From assembly GCA_021780755.1 (NCBI GenBank), contig JAJXYF010000041.1:1-64000 (forward strand): a stretch of DNA of 64,000 nucleotides, given 5' to 3'. The stretch is from Deltaproteobacteria bacterium (lineage in GTDB: Bacteria > Desulfobacterota > Binatia > Binatales > Binataceae). Shown here one piece after another: positions 26,056-34,640 of this stretch (positions are counted from its first letter, which is position 1; each line of letters opens with the position of its first letter). The notes under the pieces are model-generated. The model did no database searches and was not told where the DNA came from. It was given only the letters and a program-made list of their open reading frames with translations. The translations under genes and the position numbers were made by a program.

Positions 26056-27354
26056 ATGCTGCCCGCGCAAATCGATCAGTTGCCGGTACTCATGCGGCTC
26101 GCCGTCGCCCTCGCCATCGGCCTGCTGATCGGCTTGGAGCGCGGATGGGAGCGGCGCGACCTCCATACCGCGCAGCGCACCGCCGGTCTGCGCACCTTCG
26201 GCGCCATCGGCCTGCTCGGCGGCGTCACCGCCCAACTCGGCGGGGATCGAGCGGGCCCGCTGATCGCCGCCCTCGCGATCGCCCTCGGCATCATCCTTGC
26301 CGCCGGCTACTGGCGTGAATCCGAAGCCGAACGCGATCTCTCCCTCACCACCTCCGTCACCGCCCTCGTGACCTATAGCCTCGGTGCACTCGCCGGCCAC
26401 GGTGAACTCCTCGCCGCTTCATCTTCCGCCGTCGTGCTCACGATGCTACTGGGCTTTCGCCCCGAACTGCACGGCCTCATCCGCAAAATCGATCGCGGGG
26501 AACTGCTCGCGACCTTTCGCCTGCTGCTGATTTCGCTCGTGATGCTCCCGGTGCTCCCCGATCGCGGTTACGGCCCATGGGCCGCCTTCAACCCCTACCA
26601 CATCTGGTGGATGGTCGTGCTGGTCGCGACGGTCTCCTACGTCGGCTACTTCGCGATGCGTCTGATGGGTGCGGAACGCGGCATCCTGTTCACCGGTCTG
26701 TTCGGCGGACTGTCCTCTTCCACGGTGGTTGCGCTCAGCCTCGCGCGACGCGCCGCCGTCGGCTTGGCCGTGCCAAACCTCCTCGCCGCCGGTGCCACTA
26801 TCGCCAGCGCGATCATGTGGCCGCGGATGTTTCTGATCGTTAGCGCGGTCGATCCCGCGCTTGCCCGCCTGCTCGCATGGCCGCTCGGCGCAGCCACCCT
26901 CAGTGCGGTGGCCGCCGCGCTGATCCTCGCGCGGATGGGCCGGAACGAAGAAAAAGCGCTCGCCGACAGCCGCGAAACTATCAAGACCGCCAATCCACTC
27001 GATCTCGGCACCGCGATTCGCTTCGGTCTGATTCTTACCGCGATCATGGTCGCCTCGCGCGCAGCGAGCGCGTGGGCCGGCGCCTCGGGTCTGTTCCTCG
27101 TCGCCGGAATCGCCGGCCTCGTTGACGTTGACGCCATTAGCCTCTCAGTCGCCACCATGTATTTGCATCGAATGGTCGATCCGGCCGTCGCGATCAGCGC
27201 GATTCTGCTCGCCGCCGCCGTCAACACGATACTCAAGCCCGCGATGGCCTGGGTGATCGGCGGCACTCCGATCGGCCTGCGCTTCATGGCCGCCTCGCTT
27301 GCGATGATCGCGACCGGCGCCGCAGGATGGCTCATCGCGCTGCGCCTCGTCTGA
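26056..27354 (+). CDS. MgtC/SapB-family membrane protein with DUF4010-type C-half
   Basis: 432 residues. The N-terminal ~140 residues hold the MgtC-like helices and the signature LIGLERGWERR with RTFGAIGLLGG. The rest holds about eight more membrane helices (DUF4010-like), including GLSSSTVVALSLARRA. Inner membrane. MgtC proteins relate to Mg2+ homeostasis and acid stress, but the function of this long version is not established. The DUF155 neighbour is a frequent partner of membrane transporters. Confidence 0.85.
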   Translation: MLPAQIDQLPVLMRLAVALAIGLLIGLERGWERRDLHTAQRTAGLRTFGAIGLLGGVTAQLGGDRAGPLIAALAIALGIILAAGYWRESEAERDLSLTTSVTALVTYSLGALAGHGELLAASSSAVVLTMLLGFRPELHGLIRKIDRGELLATFRLLLISLVMLPVLPDRGYGPWAAFNPYHIWWMVVLVATVSYVGYFAMRLMGAERGILFTGLFGGLSSSTVVALSLARRAAVGLAVPNLLAAGATIASAIMWPRMFLIVSAVDPALARLLAWPLGAATLSAVAAALILARMGRNEEKALADSRETIKTANPLDLGTAIRFGLILTAIMVASRAASAWAGASGLFLVAGIAGLVDVDAISLSVATMYLHRMVDPAVAISAILLAAAVNTILKPAMAWVIGGTPIGLRFMAASLAMIATGAAGWLIALRLV

Positions 27355-27393
27355 AGCCCGCTGCCACGCATTCAGGCCTCTGTTATGGTGAGA

Positions 27394-27490
27394 TTTTCAC
27401 TGGGCGAAGCCTGCATTTTAACCCAAGGGACGTCTGAAACCTCCACGAGGTTTCAGTTTCCTGAAAACCACAAGTTCCGTGTTCCTAGAC
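27394..27490 (+). repeat. dispersed palindromic repeat, copy D
   Basis: CTGAAACCTC (27434-27443) and GAGGTTTCAG (27447-27456) form a perfect 10-bp stem with a 3-nt loop. The left part (TTTTCAC, GGCGAAGCC, GCAT) matches copy A. The right arm (TTTCCTGAAAA...ACAAGTTCCGTGTTCCT) matches copies A and C. It lies between the MgtC-like and ppx genes. Confidence 0.8.
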
Positions 27491-27609
27491 CAATTTCCCG
27501 ATCTCCGTAACAATCTATTAACAATAGCCCCATTGATCCCGCGCGCCGCTGTTAATTAACTCGATCAGTATGCATGATTCGCACCCTCTCGTGGATTACG
27601 CTTAGCTCC

Positions 27610-29124
27610 ATGCGGCTTGCCGCGATCGATGTCGGTTCGAATTCCGTCCACATGCTCATCGCCGATGTAAACCGCGACGGGCATATCGAAGTCGTCGATC
27701 GGGTCAAGGAAATGGTCCGGCTGGGCCGCAAATCCTTCACCACCGGTCGTCTCACCGAAGAATCGATGGATCTCGCGGTTCGCGCCCTGATCAACTTCCG
27801 GCGCTTGCTCAAGGTGCGCCGTGTTCAAAAGATGCACGCGGTCGCCACCAGCGCCGTGCGTGAGGCCCGCAATCGCACCGCCTTCATCCGCCGCATTCGC
27901 GCCGAAACCGGCATCCCCGTGCAAGTTATCTCCGGCCACGAGGAGGCGCGCCTCATCTTCCAGGCGGCCCGCCACGCACTCGGCCTCGAGGGCGGTCCGT
28001 TTCTGCTCTTCGATGTCGGCGGCGGCAGCGTCGAACTCGTCCTGGTCAAGGACGGACGACGCCTCTGGATGCATTCGGTCAAGCTCGGCGCCGCCCGCAT
28101 GGCCGAGCAGTTCCTCACCGACGATCCGCCCACCAGCGCGCAGCGCCGCCGCCTCGATAAACATTTCGAGGAGGAAATCGGCGACCTGATGCGCGCCGCG
28201 CGCAAGGCCAAAGTGGTTAGCGCCATCGGCACCTCGGGCACCATCAATACGCTGGTCGCGATGGCCCGGGCGCAGCGCGGCGAGGAACTCGGACGCCTTC
28301 ACGGCGCCAGTGCGTCGGCCGCCGAAGTCGCCCGTCTCGCGCGCGATCTGTGCGACGCCAATGCCGCGATGCGCATCGACTTGCCCGGCATCGACACCAA
28401 GCGTTCCGATCTGATGCCCGCGGCCGGCATGCTCGCCGATTTTGTCCTGCGCAAATCCGGGGCCGCCGAACTCACCGCATGCACTTGGGCGCTGCGCGAG
28501 GGCCTGCTGCTCGGCCTTGCTCAAACCAACTCCGGGCGCACCGCCACCGAGGCGCGCCGCCGCTCCGTCATGGCGCTCGCGAAACGCTTCTGCGGCGCCA
28601 ACGAACACGGCAAGCAGGTCGCCAAACTCGCCCTCAAACTATTCGACGAAACCGCGCTCGTGCTCGGCCTGCCCGCGAGCGCCCGCGAACTGCTCGAATA
28701 CGGTGCGCTGCTCCACGACGTCGGCCACGCAATCGACCACGACCGTCACAACCGCCACTCCTACTACCTCATCAAAAACGCCGAACTGCTCGGCTTCGCG
28801 CCGGTCGAAATCGAAGTGATCGCGCAGGCCGCCCGCGGTCATCGCAAGCAGGCGCCGAGCCTCGATTCGGTCGAATTGCAGGCGCTCAACGCGGGCAAGC
28901 GGCGCGTAGTGCGCGGTCTCGCCGCCATCCTGCGCGTCGCCGACGCGCTCGACCGCAGCCATTTCGGCATCGTGCGCGCGATCGACGTACGCTACTTGCC
29001 GGGCCGCCTGATTATCGAGATCGCTTCCGATCGCGATCAGGCCGATCTCGAATTATGGACCGGCGAGCGCCGCACCGACCTGCTCTCGAAGCTGCTCGAC
29101 CGCCGCGTCATCCTGCGCCAATAA
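27610..29124 (+). CDS. ppx: exopolyphosphatase/pppGpp phosphohydrolase (Ppx/GppA) with HD domain
   Basis: 504 residues from ATG 27610; an ATG at 27574 would add 12 residues but neither has a strong ribosome site. The ASKHA domain has AAIDVGSNSVHMLI, SGHEEARLIF, LFDVGGGSVELVL and GTSGTINTL. The C-terminal ~200 residues form an HD domain with LLHDVGHAIDHDRHNRHS near residue 370. It should hydrolyse terminal phosphates of inorganic polyphosphate or pppGpp. It starts the polyphosphate-linked group with CHAD and SixA. Confidence 0.92.
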   Translation: MRLAAIDVGSNSVHMLIADVNRDGHIEVVDRVKEMVRLGRKSFTTGRLTEESMDLAVRALINFRRLLKVRRVQKMHAVATSAVREARNRTAFIRRIRAETGIPVQVISGHEEARLIFQAARHALGLEGGPFLLFDVGGGSVELVLVKDGRRLWMHSVKLGAARMAEQFLTDDPPTSAQRRRLDKHFEEEIGDLMRAARKAKVVSAIGTSGTINTLVAMARAQRGEELGRLHGASASAAEVARLARDLCDANAAMRIDLPGIDTKRSDLMPAAGMLADFVLRKSGAAELTACTWALREGLLLGLAQTNSGRTATEARRRSVMALAKRFCGANEHGKQVAKLALKLFDETALVLGLPASARELLEYGALLHDVGHAIDHDRHNRHSYYLIKNAELLGFAPVEIEVIAQAARGHRKQAPSLDSVELQALNAGKRRVVRGLAAILRVADALDRSHFGIVRAIDVRYLPGRLIIEIASDRDQADLELWTGERRTDLLSKLLDRRVILRQ

Positions 29125-29146
29125 GCCAGTCCCGCTCCGTTCTGAA

Positions 29147-29176
29147 ACACCTCTCCTCGGTGGGTGAAGGCAGCGG
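29147..29176 (+). repeat. CTCTCC dispersed repeat, copy 3 (internally deleted)
   Basis: ACACCTCTCC (29147-29156) is joined almost directly to GGGTGAAGGCAGCGG (29162-29176). These are the two ends of the repeat at 12312, with about 30 internal bases missing. It lies in the ppx-CHAD gap. Confidence 0.6.
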
Positions 29177-29346
29177 TTCCTTTCCGTCGCCCGGAACGAA
29201 GCGAGGGATCTCGCGTGGTCCCCCGCGCGCCAAACGCGGTGGGGGCGCGTGCTTTCAAACGATCGGTGAAAGCCTTACGATCGATAGCGTGCCGGTCGTC
29301 ACGCCAATCGCAATCATTTCGGATTCGATGCCGAGGTCCTAAACCG

Positions 29347-30585
29347 ATGGCCGCGCCTGCGCCGCCCGCTCGAACCCCGCGCGCCGTTATCGCACCGACG
29401 CTGCCGATCGCCGACGCGGTGCGGCAGACGCTCGCGGTGGCCGTTGCCGCGATGACCCATTACGAAGCCGCGGCGATTGCGGGCGAGATCGAACCGCTCC
29501 ATCAGATGCGGGTAGCGGCACGGCGGTTGCGCGCGATCGTGCAGTTGTTTGCCGGCGCGATTCACGGATCGCGCGTGCGTATCTACAAACGCGATCTGCC
29601 CTGGCTCGGACACGCGGCCGGTGCCGTGCGCGAATGCGACGTGCGCGAGGCGCTCATCCGTGAATGCGGCGCGCGGCTCGACCCCGCGCTGGCCGCCGCG
29701 CTGGCTCCGCTGGGCGATGCGCTGGCGGCCGAGCGCAACGCCGCGCATGCGCGGTTCGTCGCGGAGCTGCGCACGCATCGCTACGCGCGGATGTGCGAGC
29801 GGCTCGCCAATCCGCTGCTGCGCCGCGCGCTGCCCGCCGTCAACGCCGGCTGCGAAGCACCCGCTATGATCGCGCCGATCGCCCGGAGCGTCCGCAAGGC
29901 CGGCAAGCGCATCGGGCGCGACGCGCCGCCCGAACTCTTCCATCGCCTGCGCGTGCGTCTCAAGCGGATGCGCTATGCGCTCGATCTGCTGGCCGGGATG
30001 GGTGGCAAGCGCTCGCGCAGGGCGCTCATCCGGCTCGAGCAGATGCAGGACCTGCTCGGCGTCCATCAGGACGTCGTCTCCACTACCGCGTGGCTGCGCG
30101 CCTATGCCGGTAACGCGAATGGCGTCGCGCCGGAAACCCTGATGGCGGTGGGCGCGATGCTCCAGGCGTTGGTGACGCGCCGCGAGAAACTCGCCGCGCG
30201 CGCCTGTCGCCGCTGGCGGAAGATCGTGCGCTCCGGCGTACTCGACGACGCGCTCGACGAAATCTCACGCGCCGCCGAAGCGCAACTAGACTCCGAACGT
30301 CAGGCCGAGAGGCAAGCTCCGCGGCTGGCGGGAATCGACGTCGCGGACGACCCGCCCGCCCTCAACAATGCCATCGATCGCGAAAGCCTCGCGCAGGTTC
30401 TGCCGTTCGGCCAGGCTCCGCCATCGCTTGAAGTTACGCGGTCAGGTGAAGCGGTTTCGCCGCCTGACGAACAAACCCCGGCGCAGTCCGGCGCGGCGGT
30501 TCCCGTCGCGCCCGCCCCCGAGGCCGTGGGCGCGGGCGATGATCCCGTGGCGACCCCCGTTACTACGATCCCGAGCAATGGTTGA
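29347..30585 (+). CDS. CHAD-domain protein
   Basis: 412 residues from ATG 29347 (GAGG 10 nt upstream); the longer frame from 29164 reads through repeat DNA and is not used. The CHAD helical domain covers about residues 25-320, with conserved basic/His patches HQMRVAARRLRAIVQLF and FHRLRVRLKRMRYALDLL. CHAD proteins bind polyphosphate granules. There is no attached CYTH domain. The C-terminal ~100 residues are Pro/Ala-rich and probably disordered. It lies 6 nt upstream of sixA and follows ppx. Confidence 0.88.
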   Translation: MAAPAPPARTPRAVIAPTLPIADAVRQTLAVAVAAMTHYEAAAIAGEIEPLHQMRVAARRLRAIVQLFAGAIHGSRVRIYKRDLPWLGHAAGAVRECDVREALIRECGARLDPALAAALAPLGDALAAERNAAHARFVAELRTHRYARMCERLANPLLRRALPAVNAGCEAPAMIAPIARSVRKAGKRIGRDAPPELFHRLRVRLKRMRYALDLLAGMGGKRSRRALIRLEQMQDLLGVHQDVVSTTAWLRAYAGNANGVAPETLMAVGAMLQALVTRREKLAARACRRWRKIVRSGVLDDALDEISRAAEAQLDSERQAERQAPRLAGIDVADDPPALNNAIDRESLAQVLPFGQAPPSLEVTRSGEAVSPPDEQTPAQSGAAVPVAPAPEAVGAGDDPVATPVTTIPSNG

Positions 30586-30591
30586 TCACGC

Positions 30592-31092
30592 ATGATGCTC
30601 TACGTTGTGCGGCACGCTCTCGCCGAAGATGTCTCCGCCAGCGGCGACGAAGCACGCCATCTGACTGAGGTGGGCCGCGAGCGCACCCTCAAAGCGGCCA
30701 CTGGAATGCGCGCGATCGGGCTCGAATTCGACCTGATCCTGACCAGTCCGCTGGCGCGCGCGGTCGAGACGGCCGAGATTATCGCCACCGCCTACGCCGC
30801 CCGATCGGCGCCGCGCGTACTGACCGAGCTGGCCACCGGTATCGCGCCCGGCGACGCGGTCGCGGCGCTCGCGCCGTTCGGCCGCAATGACAACGTGATG
30901 ATCGTCGGTCATGAGCCGCAACTGAGCGCCCTGATCTCGATTCTCCTGACCGGCGAGCGCGACGCGATGCATCTGCGGATGCGCAAGGGCGGCTGCGTCG
31001 CGCTCGGACTGCCCGCTAGCCAGATTCAGCCCAGCGCCGCCGAGTTGCTCTGGATGATGACGCAGCGCCAGTTGCGCAAGCTGCGCAAATGA
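30592..31092 (+). CDS. sixA: phosphohistidine phosphatase
   Basis: 166 residues. Histidine-phosphatase family: the nucleophile is His8 in VVRHALAE and the second active-site histidine is in MIVGHEPQLS near residue 106. The conserved TSPLARAVETAEI segment is also present. SixA dephosphorylates phosphohistidine on phosphotransfer proteins; in this location it may act on a polyphosphate-metabolism partner, which is inference. The CHAD gene stops 6 nt before. Confidence 0.9.
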   Translation: MMLYVVRHALAEDVSASGDEARHLTEVGRERTLKAATGMRAIGLEFDLILTSPLARAVETAEIIATAYAARSAPRVLTELATGIAPGDAVAALAPFGRNDNVMIVGHEPQLSALISILLTGERDAMHLRMRKGGCVALGLPASQIQPSAAELLWMMTQRQLRKLRK

Positions 31093-31171
31093 AAGAGCAA
31101 GACCCGGCCGCCACTTGTGATTGGACGATTCCCGACGTTATTCTTATAGGTCGTAAACCTTCCCGCTGATT

Positions 31172-32953
31172 ATGTTCCATCGCAAACGCGCCCTCGAACG
31201 CATCGCCAACGAAAAGGTCCTCTACGAGCGCCATGCCGGCGGCGATATCGGCGTTTGCGTGGTCTATGCGAACGTCTATCGCCTCGCGATGGCGAACCTG
31301 GGTTTCCAGGCCATCTTCCATATCTTCGAGTCCGACCCTCGCGTCGCCGCCGATCGTGCCTTTTTGCCCGACGCCGACGAGCGCGCCGCGATTCATGCGC
31401 GCAGCGCGCCGCTGGTCTCATTCGAGCGTGGCCGCCCGCTCACAGATTTCGAGATCCTCGCGTTCTCGATTTCCTTCGAGACCGATTATCTCAACCTGAT
31501 TACACTGCTGCGGATGGCAGGAATTCCGTTGCGCCGCACCGATCGCGCCGGGCGCAACTACCCGCTGATTATTGCCGGCGGATCGGCCATTTTTCTCAAT
31601 CCCGAACCGATTGCCGACTATGTCGATCTGTTTCTGATTGGCGAGGGCGAAGAGATGGTCCCGGAGTTCCTGGCGGCGTATCAGGTTGCCCGCGCGGACA
31701 CCGGCAACCAGGCGCCGCGGCTCACCGACCTGGCGCGCGTCGAGGGCGCCTATCTACCCGACTATTTCACGCCGGTGCTCGATTCGCGCGGCCGTATCGA
31801 GAGCGTTACTTACCTTGGAGCCGGCGAGCCGAAGGTCTGCCGGCGGCTGCTGAGCGACCTCGATCGCTTCAATACTTCGTCGTTGATTCTTACCGAGGAA
31901 TCGGTCTTCGGCGACATGTTCCTGGTCGAGGCCAGCCGCGGCTGCCAATGGGGATGCCGTTTCTGTGCGGCAGGCTTCATGTACCGTCCGATTCGTTACC
32001 GCAGTCCCGACAAGATTCTCACCGAGGCACGGCGTGGCCTGGTGGAGCGCGGCGTGATCGGACTGGTCGGGGCCGAGATGGCGAGCGTGCCCGGTGTCGC
32101 CGGGATCGCGGAGGCGGTCGCCGATGCGGGTGGACGGCTGTCGCCGTCGTCGCTCAAGGCCGACTGTATCTCGCCGCAACTGGCGTCAGCGCTGGCCCGC
32201 AATGGGGCGCGCAGCGTCACCGTCGCGCCTGAGGCCGGCAGCGAGCGAATGCGCAAGGTAATCAATAAGAACCTGAACGAGACCGAAATCCTCAACGCGG
32301 CCGAGATGCTGGTGGGCGGCGGAGTCGAGAGTCTCAAGCTCTATTTCATGATCGGATTGCCCGAGGAGCGCGACGAGGACGTGATCGAAATCGCGCACCT
32401 GACCGGGCGGATTCTGGAGCGCGCACGCGCGCAGAAAAAGCGCGTCGGTCATGTTACCGTCTCGCTCAACCCGTTCGTGCCCAAGCCGTGGACGCCGTTT
32501 CAATGGGATCCGATGGAGGATGCGGCGAGCCTCAAGCGCAAGGTCGCACTGCTGCGCGCGGCGCTCGGGCGAATCGGCGGCGCCAGTATCGAACTGGACG
32601 CGGAGTCGCCGCGTGAAGCCTACTTCCAGACCCTGGTCTCGCGCGGCGATCGGCGCGTCGGCCGAATCCTGGAGCGGCTGAGTGAGCGCGGATGCGACGA
32701 TGCGGGCGCGATCTGGCGTGAGCTGCGCGCGATCAAACGCGAAGCAGGCGAGGGCGCTACCGATCTGCCCGACCCGGACTTTTACGTGACGCGCCAGTTT
32801 ACCCACGACGAGGTCCTGCCGTGGGACTTCATCGACCATCACATCCACAAATGGTTCCTGCTGTCGGAACGCAAGAAAGCCCATTACGAACATCAGACCA
32901 AGCCGTGCGACGTCACGCGTTGCACGGTCTGTGGCGCTTGTTTTGGTGATTGA
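31172..32953 (+). CDS. radical SAM protein of the TIGR03960-type family
   Basis: 593 residues. The N-terminal third resembles a B12-like Rossmann region (ADERAAIHARSAPLVSFE, AGGSAIFLNPEPIADYVD, IGEGEE). The radical SAM cysteines are in SRGCQWGCRFCA near residues 257-265. At the C-terminus CDVTRCTVCGAC gives a second cysteine set. In many genomes this family is adjacent or fused to a DUF2344 partner; none is encoded next to it here. Function is uncharacterised, perhaps RNA or cofactor modification. Confidence 0.85.
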   Translation: MFHRKRALERIANEKVLYERHAGGDIGVCVVYANVYRLAMANLGFQAIFHIFESDPRVAADRAFLPDADERAAIHARSAPLVSFERGRPLTDFEILAFSISFETDYLNLITLLRMAGIPLRRTDRAGRNYPLIIAGGSAIFLNPEPIADYVDLFLIGEGEEMVPEFLAAYQVARADTGNQAPRLTDLARVEGAYLPDYFTPVLDSRGRIESVTYLGAGEPKVCRRLLSDLDRFNTSSLILTEESVFGDMFLVEASRGCQWGCRFCAAGFMYRPIRYRSPDKILTEARRGLVERGVIGLVGAEMASVPGVAGIAEAVADAGGRLSPSSLKADCISPQLASALARNGARSVTVAPEAGSERMRKVINKNLNETEILNAAEMLVGGGVESLKLYFMIGLPEERDEDVIEIAHLTGRILERARAQKKRVGHVTVSLNPFVPKPWTPFQWDPMEDAASLKRKVALLRAALGRIGGASIELDAESPREAYFQTLVSRGDRRVGRILERLSERGCDDAGAIWRELRAIKREAGEGATDLPDPDFYVTRQFTHDEVLPWDFIDHHIHKWFLLSERKKAHYEHQTKPCDVTRCTVCGACFGD

Positions 32954-33002
32954 CATTCGCGTTGCTCGGGTAATTGCCAAGTCCGGTGAGAGGGGTGCAA
33001 GA

Positions 33003-33698
33003 ATGAATACGCGAATCGGACTGACGGTGATGGTGACGCTGGTCTTAGCGGCGATCAGTGCGCTCGCTTGCGCGACGCCGGCGCTGGCCCAGACCGGCGC
33101 GGAATATCCGCGCACGATGCCCAACGACACGATGCCCAACTACGGAGGCGGCAGCTACGGCGGCCCCGCAGGCGGCGGCTCGATCAGTGCGCCGGCGCCG
33201 AGCGGCAGCGGACCCTCCAAGACCACCGTCATTCCTTATGGCGCGCCCGTGACCACCACGCATCGGACGACCCGTCACGTGAAGAGCGTTCCTGAAGACA
33301 TCAGCACGGTCGAGCCTGCGCAAGGCCATCTGAAACTCGTCAAGAATTCCTATGCCTATGAGCGTCCGACCAGTTCGAGCACTCGAATCGAACCGGTCGA
33401 GGCTGGCAAGTATGTCAACGTGATCGGAACTTCGCACTACTACGCCCAGGTGAAGCTCAAGAACAGCGAAATCGCGTACGTTCCACTAAGCGCGGTCGCG
33501 CTGGTGAGTCCGGCCGACAAGCTGTTCATGCTGACGTCAGACTCCGCCGTGTTGAACGCGCCCAATCATTTGGGCAAGAAAATCGCGGAAGTCCATCAGG
33601 GGCATAATGTGCACGTTGTCGGGATCGCGCTGAACTACATGAAGATCAGGATGAAGAACGGTGCCGAAGGCTACATCCCCATTCACTCTCTGGAATAA
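33003..33698 (+). CDS. secreted SH3-like protein
   Basis: 231 residues from ATG 33003 with GAGAGGGG upstream. A signal peptide spans to about residue 28 (ALA-QT). A Gly/Ser/Pro-rich linker with repeated MPN motifs follows, then two SH3b-like units at roughly residues 100-165 and 170-231 (GKYVNVIGTSHYYAQVKL; NVHVVGIALNYMKIRMK). SH3b domains bind cell-wall peptides or other ligands. It is probably exported to the periplasm. No operon partner is clear. Confidence 0.75.
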   Translation: MNTRIGLTVMVTLVLAAISALACATPALAQTGAEYPRTMPNDTMPNYGGGSYGGPAGGGSISAPAPSGSGPSKTTVIPYGAPVTTTHRTTRHVKSVPEDISTVEPAQGHLKLVKNSYAYERPTSSSTRIEPVEAGKYVNVIGTSHYYAQVKLKNSEIAYVPLSAVALVSPADKLFMLTSDSAVLNAPNHLGKKIAEVHQGHNVHVVGIALNYMKIRMKNGAEGYIPIHSLE

Positions 33699-33750
33699 CG
33701 GTCGGGCTGCGAGGTGGACCGTTGGAAGTTCCTCCTATTTGTATCATCGA

Positions 33751-33816
33751 TGCAACAAAATCGATAAGGAAGGCACCTAACTGCAACTATTCTCGCCGAT
33801 AGACACAAATTGCAAC
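33751..33816 (+). promoter_or_regulatory. three TGCAAC direct repeats, possible binding sites
   Basis: TGCAAC occurs at 33751, 33782 and 33811, spaced 31 and 29 nt, each followed by A/T-rich sequence. The region is A/T-rich for this genome and lies upstream of the membrane-protein gene at 33906. Regulatory use is an inference. Confidence 0.35.
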
Positions 33817-33905
33817 AGAATTACATCTATTAGACTAGTAGATTGTGTATAGTCAGGTCCAAGCAGACGTGAGGATGTATTCTCGCGTACTGGGAGGACA
33901 ACGAA

Positions 33906-34520
33906 ATGAGCCTGCCTCTCCTGAAAAGCAACGGTTTATTCGCTCAGGCTGCCGACGGCAGATTGCTGTTCTTTGCCACCCCGATGGCCAGAACTGCCTA
34001 TGTTGTGCCGGATCGCCACCGCGAAGACGCCTTGCGCACCCTGGCGAAATACTGGGGGCTCTGCGAGTTGTTTGCGATTGCGATAATCGCCCCGGTCGCG
34101 TTGCACTTCGGCGCCCGCGGACTGCTGGCCGCTTTCGCGGTCTTCGCGGTTGGCTCCGGCGTGGCTTATCAGTTCGCGATCAAGGGCCTGGTCGCGGGGC
34201 TTGAATCCGTAGTCCACCAACCGGCCGCTCCGAAACATCACATGGAAAGTCTCGCAAGCATGCTCCGTACGGTTGCCGACGAAACCCACGCGAGCCTGCT
34301 GTGGCTATGCGAAGCGGCGTCGATTTTGCCGTTTGCGGGTGCGGCCCTGATGATCCTCAACGGCCATCGGATGCATCATTTTGTCGGTGGCTTTATCGCG
34401 CTTGTTTTCTTTGGCAGCGCGACGATCGCGGGAGCCTATATGATTTCGATGAAGCATCGCGGCGCCCGCGTCAGTCCGGAGCCTTCGTTTGCCGAGCGCA
34501 GCGCGGCCTCCGGCGGCTGA
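33906..34520 (+). CDS. multi-pass membrane protein of unknown function
   Basis: 204 residues with GGGAGGAC upstream. About four membrane helices lie near residues 50-70, 75-95, 135-155 and 160-180. The soluble N-terminal 40 residues have no recognised motif. The A/T-rich upstream region with TGCAAC repeats suggests its own promoter. Next is repeat copy E, then the convergent thiE. Confidence 0.65.
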   Translation: MSLPLLKSNGLFAQAADGRLLFFATPMARTAYVVPDRHREDALRTLAKYWGLCELFAIAIIAPVALHFGARGLLAAFAVFAVGSGVAYQFAIKGLVAGLESVVHQPAAPKHHMESLASMLRTVADETHASLLWLCEAASILPFAGAALMILNGHRMHHFVGGFIALVFFGSATIAGAYMISMKHRGARVSPEPSFAERSAASGG

Positions 34521-34533
34521 CCCCAGGGAAAAA

Positions 34534-34605
34534 GAGAGTTGTTGAGGAACTTGGACCTATAGCTTTTCAGGAGAACTGAAACCTCACGAAGTTTCAGACT
34601 TCCCA
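34534..34605 (-). repeat. dispersed palindromic repeat, copy E (reverse orientation)
   Basis: Read on the plus strand, GAGAGTTGTTGAGGAAC leads to CTGAAACCTC (34576-34585) and GAAGTTTCAG (34588-34597), pairing 9 of 10. Compared with copy A it is reversed. It lies between convergent genes, where a two-way terminator would be useful. Confidence 0.75.
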
Positions 34606-34640
34606 TCAAGGATTGACGCTCGCGACGATCGGGTGGGCGG

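Noticed and set aside
29164-29346. Upstream extension of the CHAD gene
   Set aside because: It would translate repeat-like DNA; the ATG at 29347 has a better ribosome site and begins just before the domain.
4713-34605. CRISPR array
   Set aside because: The hairpin repeats are thousands of bases apart, differ between copies and have no regular spacers or cas genes.
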